A stretch of DNA of 5,124 bases, taken from assembly GCA_020344715.1 (NCBI GenBank), contig CP070828.1, positions 741,867-746,990 of the forward strand, read 5' to 3'. Position 1 is the first letter of the stretch. Each line of letters starts with the position of its first letter. Both the position numbers and the translations under genes were made by a program. A model generated the notes under the pieces. That model saw nothing but the letters and a program-made list of their open reading frames with translations. It was not told where the DNA came from and did not search any database. Positions 1 through 4,155 of the stretch are shown one piece after another. Source of the DNA: Candidatus Bathyarchaeota archaeon (lineage in GTDB: Archaea; Thermoproteota; Bathyarchaeia; Bathyarchaeales; Bathyarchaeaceae).

Positions 1-373
1 CTATCCATGTATTCTCTTCATCTGGGGTAGATGGGAGATACGGAGCGTTGAAGAGGATAAGGCTGAAATGCTCGTTTTGTGTTATGGGTTGAAAAAGGTC
101 GCCTACTAGCAATTCGATTTTTTCGGCGGCCTTGTTGAGCTTCGCGTTCATTTTGGCGCAGTCAATCGCATGAGGATTCAAGTCTGTGGCTACTACTCGT
201 TTCGCCTTTTCTGCTGCCAGAATGCCTAGTATTCCACAGCCCGTGCCAATGTCGAGAACGACATCATTTTCCTCCACAGAAAGGTGTTCCGCTAGGAGAA
301 ACGTGTCTTCTGCCGGGTCATACACATCCTTCGAAACGGAGAAAACATGATCATTGAAGAGAATCTTCTTCAT
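1..373 (-). CDS. HemK/Mtq2-type N5-glutamine methyltransferase, partial (C-terminus beyond window)
   Basis: Reverse-strand translation from the ATG at 373-371 gives 124 open codons running off the left edge. Visible signatures are YDPAEDTFLL at residues 18-27 (the HemK/Mtq2 N-terminal signature), SAM-binding motif I DIGTGCGILGI at 41-51, an acidic residue after the second strand (D64 in ATDLNP), GD at 91-92 and the catalytic loop NAPYLP at 109-114. Archaeal and eukaryotic members of this family (Mtq2, related to bacterial PrmC) methylate the GGQ glutamine of the class 1 release factor in the cytoplasm; that role is inferred here. An in-frame TGA at 379-377, two codons upstream, and the family-typical short leader before YDPAEDTF fix the start. 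The catalytic loop has Ala in place of the usual first Pro of NPPY. In many archaea this gene follows ksgA, but here two plus-strand genes lie between them. No Shine-Dalgarno is evident. About one third of a typical ~200-residue protein is missing. Confidence 0.9.
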   Translation of the reverse strand, partial: MKKILFNDHVFSVSKDVYDPAEDTFLLAEHLSVEENDVVLDIGTGCGILGILAAEKAKRVVATDLNPHAIDCAKMNAKLNKAAEKIELLVGDLFQPITQNEHFSLILFNAPYLPSTPDEENTWI

Positions 374-493
374 AAATCAGATATTCTCATGAGCTTCGAG
401 AAATGGCTTTCTGTCTTAAGAGAAGATTGCTGTTTGTATATATGCATCTTTTTAACAGTAGATTTCTATAGAATCGATCGGAGCGAAAAGTCG
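374..493. promoter_or_regulatory. Divergent promoter region between hemK-like gene and methyltransferase gene
   Basis: This 120-base AT-rich gap separates two divergently read genes, so it should hold a promoter for each. Candidate archaeal TATA boxes are TATATAT at 437-443, which reads almost the same on both strands, TTTTTAAC at 449-456, and TTCTATAG at 464-471. The last is centred about 26 bases before the ATG at 494, which would allow a leaderless or nearly leaderless transcript. For the minus-strand gene the 437-443 box has an A-rich stretch (AAAAAG) just upstream, resembling a BRE. These assignments rest on consensus matching only. Confidence 0.4.
480..483 (+). promoter_or_regulatory. 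Weak Shine-Dalgarno-like GGAG before the methyltransferase start
   Basis: GGAG lies 10 bases before the ATG at 494. It favours that ATG over the upstream in-frame ATG at 347, which would overlap the hemK-like gene in antisense. The match is short and the spacing slightly long, so it is supporting evidence only. Confidence 0.35.
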
Positions 494-1285
494 ATGTCAG
501 ACTGGACGAAGGAACTTTTTGTAAAGCATCCAGAGCTTTTCGTTGGTGCACTGGAAGAGCGTGTAGCTCAAGCGAGTAGAGAAGTTGACGCTCTTATTAG
601 GATGCTCCGAGAGCAGAAGTTTAAAACTGAAAATATCCTCGATCTCGGTTGTGGTATCGGCAGGCATTCCATAGAACTGGGAAAACGCGGCACTAGAGTA
701 TTAGGGACGGATTTGTCGCCCCATTTTATTGCAATCGCCAAGAAACGCGCTGAAAAGGAAAAAGTGGATGATATAGTGTGTTTCAAAGCAGCGGATATGC
801 GAGAAATTGGTTCAGCAGTCTCTGATAGAAAACCATTCGACGGCATCATTAGCCTCTTTACCTCATTTGGTTTTTACGATGATGAAACCAATGACGATGT
901 TTTACGTCAATGTTGTCAGCTTGTGCAACCTAAAGGGTTTTTTGCCCTAGAAATCGCCAATAGAGACTGGATTATTGAGAATTTTCAAGAGCGAGGCTTC
1001 TCACGGCATAAGAATGTAGTTGTCCTTCAGGACAGAAGCTTTGATCTCAACACATCGCGTATGAATAATATATGGAGTTACTTGATGCAGCAAGATGACA
1101 AGACCTTCACTCTCGAAAAGCAAATCACATTGAATCACCGTCTCTGGAGCCTCCACGAGCTTGTCGAAATGTTTGAGAGAACTGGCTGGCAATTCCAAGC
1201 AGCTTACTCTGGTCTTGCTCAACAGCAAAGGGATATTTCGTTAATGGAAGCTAGACGTTTCTTGTTTATTGGAAAGAAGCGATAA
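494..1285 (+). CDS. Class I SAM-dependent methyltransferase, substrate unknown
   Basis: The 263-residue product has a Rossmann-type methyltransferase core: motif I ILDLGCGIGRHS at residues 48-59, the acidic ribose-binding position in GTDLSP (D73), an adenine-binding region KAADMREI at 98-105, and a post-IV segment ISLFTSFGFYDD at 119-130. A strand/helix pair (LVQPKGFFALEIANRDW, 143-159) follows, then a C-terminal beta-rich half ending MEARRFLFIGKK. This resembles the broad Methyltransf_11/25 group, whose members act on small molecules, lipids or cofactors; nothing visible identifies the substrate. No signal peptide or membrane segment is seen, so it is probably cytoplasmic. The frame stays open back to an ATG at 347, but those 49 extra residues are not family-like and lie over the hemK-like start and the promoter gap, so the ATG at 494 is preferred. 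It reads against the surrounding translation cluster and is followed 61 bases later by a DUF998 gene on the same strand. Confidence 0.88.
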   Translation: MSDWTKELFVKHPELFVGALEERVAQASREVDALIRMLREQKFKTENILDLGCGIGRHSIELGKRGTRVLGTDLSPHFIAIAKKRAEKEKVDDIVCFKAADMREIGSAVSDRKPFDGIISLFTSFGFYDDETNDDVLRQCCQLVQPKGFFALEIANRDWIIENFQERGFSRHKNVVVLQDRSFDLNTSRMNNIWSYLMQQDDKTFTLEKQITLNHRLWSLHELVEMFERTGWQFQAAYSGLAQQQRDISLMEARRFLFIGKKR

Positions 1286-1320
1286 GCATTTTGGCGCGCG
1301 GATCCTTTGGGCGAAGCCTT

Positions 1321-1329
1321 GATTTAAAC
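1321..1329 (+). promoter_or_regulatory. Possible TATA box upstream of the DUF998 gene
   Basis: TTTAAA at 1323-1328 lies in the 61-base gap after the methyltransferase gene, about 20 bases before the ATG at 1347. It could serve a very short-leader or leaderless transcript, but the spacing is shorter than the usual ~26 bases. Cotranscription with the methyltransferase gene is an equally good explanation. Confidence 0.2.
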
Positions 1330-1346
1330 ATCAAAACGTGGAAATT

Positions 1347-1883
1347 ATGAGTATTGTTCAGGTACTAGCGATTTGTGGAATACTTAGCCCAATCATCTAT
1401 ACGGCCATGTGGATTCTTGGGGGTGTTTTGCAGCCGGATTACAGTCATGTTCGAGATGACGTAAGTTCACTATTTGCAGTTGGCGCTCCTAACAAAGGAC
1501 TAATGCAGTCTTTCATCATTATTTCTAGTGCTTTGTTGTTCGCATTCTACATTGGATTGCATGATGGGATAAATGATGGAGGAGGTTCAATTGTAGGACC
1601 TCTCTTATTTCTAACTAGTTCAGTTCTGGGTATACTTGTTGCTCTCTTCTTCCCCCTCGATGCTGGAGGTGAAATAACGACTCTCAGGGGAAAGATGCAT
1701 CTAATTCTTGTGGTTGGATCGGGATTATTGACAATTGGTGGGATGGTGGCCCTGTGGTTTCGATTACGGTTGGTAGAAGGATGGAGTAGTTTTGCAACCT
1801 ATTCACTCATTTCCGCAATAGCTTCACTTGTTCTTGCTATTATCTCAGGGATATTTATCGAGCAAATACAGGGGCCTACTTGA
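1347..1883 (+). CDS. DUF998-family integral membrane protein, C-terminus lost by frameshift
   Basis: The product is about 178 residues with five hydrophobic spans. The first contains GILSPIIYTAMWILGGVL, followed by the DUF998 hallmark PDYSHVRDDVSSLFAVGAPN. Spans 2 and 3 follow, the third ending in the family motif FFPLDAGGE, then TTLRGKMHL leads into span 4, and span 5 ends near IFIEQ. DUF998 proteins are polytopic membrane proteins of unknown function. The reading frame ends at TGA 1881-1883, short of the usual ~200 residues, while the missing C-terminal segment (GLLERLGVYPYQLYYFVLG) is encoded one frame over, from 1873 to the TAA at 1951-1953. A single extra G in the GGGG at 1871-1874 would explain this. 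The start is uncertain: an in-frame GTG at 1338 lies three codons upstream. ATG at 1347 is preferred because GGA at 1340-1342 could act as a weak ribosome site. It may be cotranscribed with the methyltransferase gene. Confidence 0.8.
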   Translation: MSIVQVLAICGILSPIIYTAMWILGGVLQPDYSHVRDDVSSLFAVGAPNKGLMQSFIIISSALLFAFYIGLHDGINDGGGSIVGPLLFLTSSVLGILVALFFPLDAGGEITTLRGKMHLILVVGSGLLTIGGMVALWFRLRLVEGWSSFATYSLISAIASLVLAIISGIFIEQIQGPT

Positions 1884-1953
1884 AAGATTAGGAGTCTATC
1901 CCTATCAACTCTACTACTTTGTTCTTGGGCTGATGGTTTTTCTGAATAATTAA
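1873..1953 (+). pseudogene. Out-of-frame C-terminal segment of the DUF998 gene
   Basis: Read from GGC at 1873, this gives 26 codons beginning GLLERLGVYPYQLYYF and ending at TAA 1951-1953. GLLER followed by a hydrophobic helix is what DUF998 proteins carry at their C-terminus, and it joins directly to the end of the preceding frame if one base of GGGG (1871-1874) is removed. The repaired protein would be about 204 residues from ATG 1347, close to family length, with a sixth membrane span. It could reflect a real mutation, a sequencing or assembly error in the homopolymer, or less likely a translational frameshift. Confidence 0.72.
1950..1953. other. TTAA shared by two convergent stop codons
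   Basis: TTAA at 1950-1953 contains TAA on the plus strand (1951-1953, end of the repaired DUF998 frame) and TAA on the minus strand (1952-1950, end of ksgA). The two genes therefore meet with no spacer. No poly-T tract or hairpin resembling a terminator was found immediately beyond either stop. Confidence 0.7.
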
Positions 1954-2807
1954 TCATTAACCATGCTAGATAAACGCCGTTTTGATTCTGCGAGCCTTCG
2001 GATTTCATTGGTCAACGCACCGAAGTCTTCAGGCGCTAGTTTCCGCACCCGTTTGTCGTGATACAGCAAGGAATCAGCTATTTCTTTGATTTTCTCTCTT
2101 CTAGTTCCTAGTCTGGCCAGGTAGGGGACAATGGCGTTGCGTACCTTTTTATTGCGTTGAGTAAACAGCGTTCTAACAACTTGCGAAAAGGCTTGTTCAT
2201 CTTCAACTGCAAAAGGTGGCAACCTAGGTCGCAATCTAACAATGTAAGAATCAACCTCAGGAGACGGATAGTACAGGTCTTTAGACACGTGATCCAGCAG
2301 CTCTACATCGGCTCGATAGTAGATCATCACGGTCAATCTTCCGTACTCTTTGCTTCCAACTACTGCTACTAATCTTCTGGCGAATTCCTTCTGGAACGTA
2401 AGAACAGCGCAATCAAGGTTTCTCTCTAAGAGCCAGAAGAGAATTGGGGACGAAACGTAGAAAGGAGGATTTGAAACGACCTTGTTGAAGTCAAGTAGCG
2501 GCACTTTGAGAACATCACCTTCGACCAACGTTACGTTATCTAAGTCTTCGAGTTCCGTTCTTAGAATTGTCGTTAATCGGGGATCTACTTCAACAGCGAT
2601 AACTTGTTTGCATTTCTGAGAGATAAGCCTTGTCAGAAAGCCTAATCCTGGACCTATCTCGAGAACGACGTCGTTCTTGTTCAAAGAAGCGTAGGAGACC
2701 ATAAGCCTCAGCAGATCTTCGTCTATCATGAAGTTTTGTCCTAGACGCTTCTTAGGGAAGCATCTGCGAGTGCGCAGAAGGTGTTTTGCTGTATTGAGTA
2801 GGCTCAT
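1950..2807 (-). CDS. ksgA: 16S rRNA (adenine-N6,N6)-dimethyltransferase KsgA/Dim1
   Basis: The 285-residue product is a full-length KsgA/RsmA/Dim1 enzyme, which dimethylates two adjacent adenines in the 3'-terminal helix of small-subunit rRNA during 30S maturation. Visible motifs are KKRLGQNFMID (19-29), SAM motif I EIGPGLGFLTR (50-60), the ribose-binding acid E73 in VEVDPRL, EGDVL (96-100), catalytic loop SNPPFYVSSPI (112-122), YYPSPEVDS (179-187) and the C-terminal rRNA-binding region LFTQRNKKVRNA (214-225). Motif IV is normally NLPY or NIPY in this family; NPPF is more like HemK or DNA amino-methyltransferases. The start is firm: an in-frame TGA at 2816-2814 lies two codons before the ATG. 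A 92-base gap separates it from the DUF655 gene, the largest in the cluster, with no clear Shine-Dalgarno or strong TATA box. Its stop codon overlaps the stop of the frameshifted DUF998 remnant. Confidence 0.96.
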   Translation of the reverse strand: MSLLNTAKHLLRTRRCFPKKRLGQNFMIDEDLLRLMVSYASLNKNDVVLEIGPGLGFLTRLISQKCKQVIAVEVDPRLTTILRTELEDLDNVTLVEGDVLKVPLLDFNKVVSNPPFYVSSPILFWLLERNLDCAVLTFQKEFARRLVAVVGSKEYGRLTVMIYYRADVELLDHVSKDLYYPSPEVDSYIVRLRPRLPPFAVEDEQAFSQVVRTLFTQRNKKVRNAIVPYLARLGTRREKIKEIADSLLYHDKRVRKLAPEDFGALTNEIRRLAESKRRLSSMVND

Positions 2808-2899
2808 TGATCTTCAGATTCCGTTAGATGATTAGCTTATTCGGGCACAAATCGTTTTCAGATCTTCTTCGTAGGGAAAAGGCTATTGACGTATATCTC

Positions 2900-3454
2900 T
2901 CATTGAGCTCGTGTGAATAACCTATACTTGCTGTCGCCTGCCAACTCTTCTAAGATTCTCTTGGCGACGAGTTTCGCCGGGTTGGGGATGTTGGCTCTTT
3001 GCTGCAAATCGTCGAAGTTCTTGAAGGGGACCCTTTCTCTTTCGTTGATTATCTGCCACATGTACTTCTTGCCTATACCAGGAATTAATTCCAAGGCGTG
3101 CATTCTAGGAGTTATCGCTTGAGTTGAGTTGAAGAAGTTGACGAACAGCTTCTCTCGGTCACGCACGATTTTTTCGATGACCCCAGGCAGCTCCATTTTA
3201 GCCGTGGAAGTTAGTTCGTCATAGCTTATTCGCCCAAGGATGTAGGTAATCTTAAATCTGGATTCCTTTCCCACATATACGCGCTCATACGGCTTGATGA
3301 AGATGCCTTCTTTGACAACAGCCTCGAGAAGAGTGAAAAATTCTTCTCCAATAACTTGAACAAGGGCTCCGGCTCTGTATCCCGGTCTAGCGCTAGGTCT
3401 ACCGTGTTGCAGGAAATCTAGTACATAGGCGAATTCTTCGTATCTTTTTTCCAT
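2900..3454 (-). CDS. DUF655 family protein with helix-hairpin-helix motif, putative nucleic-acid-binding
   Basis: The 184-residue product matches the archaeal DUF655 family. The N-terminal part has the conserved pattern EFAYVLDFLQHGRP (residues 7-20), then VIGEEFFTLLEAVVKEG (34-50) and YERVYVGKE (56-64), probably a small beta-barrel fold. The C-terminal half carries a helix-hairpin-helix motif LELIPGIGKKYMWQIINER (121-139), typical of non-specific DNA or RNA binding. The exact function is not established; its location between rpoF and ksgA suggests a role with rRNA or ribosomes, which is inference. A GTG at 3472 lies six codons upstream in frame, but the ATG at 3454 is preferred because GAGG sits five bases before it and because family members usually start close to this KRYEEFAYVLD segment. 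The gap from rpoF is 59 bases, so cotranscription is likely. Confidence 0.9.
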   Translation of the reverse strand: MEKRYEEFAYVLDFLQHGRPSARPGYRAGALVQVIGEEFFTLLEAVVKEGIFIKPYERVYVGKESRFKITYILGRISYDELTSTAKMELPGVIEKIVRDREKLFVNFFNSTQAITPRMHALELIPGIGKKYMWQIINERERVPFKNFDDLQQRANIPNPAKLVAKRILEELAGDSKYRLFTRAQ

Positions 3455-3459
3455 TCCAT

Positions 3460-3463
3460 CCTC
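3460..3463 (-). promoter_or_regulatory. Shine-Dalgarno GAGG for the DUF655 gene
   Basis: On the minus strand GAGG lies five bases upstream of the ATG at 3454-3452. It falls inside the extra codons that a GTG start at 3472 would add, so it decides in favour of the shorter protein. Confidence 0.6.
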
Positions 3464-3513
3464 GCCTAACACTAACGCTGACCAATAACTTATCTTCTAT
3501 TGTGGGTGATTAC

Positions 3514-3852
3514 TTATTCTTTTTTTCTATACTCGTCTAAAACGCCTAGTATTGCCTGCAGCTTGGAAGTTTCCACTATTTTGCGTCCGCCGGCCAGAAA
3601 AACGCGAATCTCTTCTATGCTCTGGGGCATACAGTTCACGAGTTGAACTGCTTCTTCCATTACCAATTCGAATTTTTCTATGAGAGTTTTCACAAGTGGC
3701 TTGACCTTTTCTGGGTCAATGCGAGAGAATTTGGAAGCGTAGTCTAGGGACCTTCTTTGAAGTTGGTCAAGCTTGTCTTCGTCGAGTGAATCTAACATTT
3801 TTTTCACTTGAGCCACGGTGAGAATTTGTTCTTTTGAGCGTTTTGGCGGCAT
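3514..3852 (-). CDS. rpoF: DNA-directed RNA polymerase subunit F (Rpo4/Rpb4 homologue)
   Basis: The 112-residue product is the archaeal Rpo4 (RpoF) subunit, which pairs with Rpo7 (RpoE) to form the polymerase stalk that binds emerging RNA and helps open-complex formation and processivity. Its length fits the family. Visible features are the N-terminal segment LTVAQVKKML (11-20), QRRSLDYASKFSRIDPEKVKPLV (32-54), which matches the RpoF pattern of a tyrosine-containing helix followed by DPEK, and a C-terminal HRDC-like helical part with VNCMPQSIEEIRVFLA (72-87) ending ILGVLDEYRK. It starts 6 bases after the rpl21e stop, and its Shine-Dalgarno overlaps the end of rpl21e, so translation is probably coupled. 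rpoE is not in the window, which is usual since the two stalk genes are generally unlinked. The pairing with L21e and DUF655 is the standard archaeal arrangement. Confidence 0.94.
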   Translation of the reverse strand: MPPKRSKEQILTVAQVKKMLDSLDEDKLDQLQRRSLDYASKFSRIDPEKVKPLVKTLIEKFELVMEEAVQLVNCMPQSIEEIRVFLAGGRKIVETSKLQAILGVLDEYRKKE

Positions 3853-3858
3853 GGTTTT

Positions 3859-4155
3859 CTATCTCCCGGTATGCGGCTCTAGATGTTCTGGGCGGACAAT
3901 GATTTGTTTTGTTGCGTCTCCTTGGGTTACATTCACTACGTATGCTCGGCCTCGCTTTGCGGTGATGAGACCTATTCGACCATGATATCTTCGGTGCGGC
4001 ATACCTTTGTGCATGCTTGGGTCGAGCTTTACTACGACTTTCTCGCCTGAAGTGTACTCGCGGAGAATTTTGCTTAGTCCAGTTTTTCCTCTTTCTCGGG
4101 GTTTTCTCTTGAGAAGTGAACGAGTTTTGGCTCGGTAGCCCTTGGATTTTCGCAT
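3859..4155 (-). CDS. rpl21e: 50S ribosomal protein L21e
   Basis: The 98-residue, strongly basic product is the archaeal/eukaryotic-type large-subunit protein L21e (eL21), with no bacterial counterpart in this form. The basic N-terminus MRKSKGYRAKTRSLLKRKPRE is split visibly into K/R clusters (residues 1-21). RGKTGLSKIL (22-31) leads into an SH3-like barrel containing SGEKVVVKLDPSMHKGMPHR (36-55), YHGRIGLI (57-64) and the closing IIVRPEHLEPH (85-95). Length and motif order are normal. Its ATG follows the pus10 stop TAG with no spacer and in the same frame. GAGG eight bases upstream, within the last pus10 codons, supplies a ribosome site. Expression is probably as part of one transcript with pus10, rpoF and the DUF655 gene. 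Confidence 0.96.
   Translation of the reverse strand: MRKSKGYRAKTRSLLKRKPRERGKTGLSKILREYTSGEKVVVKLDPSMHKGMPHRRYHGRIGLITAKRGRAYVVNVTQGDATKQIIVRPEHLEPHTGR
3863..3867 (-). promoter_or_regulatory. Shine-Dalgarno GGGAG for rpoF, inside the end of rpl21e
   Basis: GGGAG on the minus strand covers the last sense codons of rpl21e and lies 10 bases before the rpoF ATG at 3852. Because it sits within the upstream gene, ribosomes finishing rpl21e would be placed to restart at rpoF. Confidence 0.55.

Noticed and set aside
568..849. Minus-strand open frame of 93 codons
   Set aside because: It lies wholly opposite the methyltransferase gene, has no recognisable motif and no ribosome site; it is a shadow of the real gene.
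1001..1228. Minus-strand open frame of 75 codons
   Set aside because: Antisense to the 3' half of the methyltransferase gene with no family-like features.
1289..1320. GC-rich patch after the methyltransferase stop as a hairpin terminator
   Set aside because: GGCGCGCGGATCC has no adequate inverted partner and no following T tract.
1799..2008. Minus-strand open frame of 69 codons across the ksgA/DUF998 junction
   Set aside because: It overlaps the ends of two recognised genes in other frames and shows no conserved motif.
2157..2372. Plus-strand open frame of 71 codons inside ksgA
   Set aside because: Antisense to conserved KsgA coding sequence; its composition reflects the opposite strand.
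2808..2899. Possible small RNA or strong promoter in the 92-base gap before ksgA
   Set aside because: CTGA occurs twice on the minus strand, but there is no good C box (RTGATGA), no clear hairpin and no strong TATA box, so neither a C/D RNA nor a promoter can be supported.
2913..3122. Plus-strand open frame of 69 codons inside the DUF655 gene
   Set aside because: Antisense to the helix-hairpin-helix coding region, with no independent support.
3962..4055. GTGATGA followed later by CTGA on the plus strand, resembling C and D boxes
   Set aside because: It is antisense within rpl21e coding sequence, the spacing is loose, and no flanking terminal stem or second box pair was seen; chance is the best explanation.
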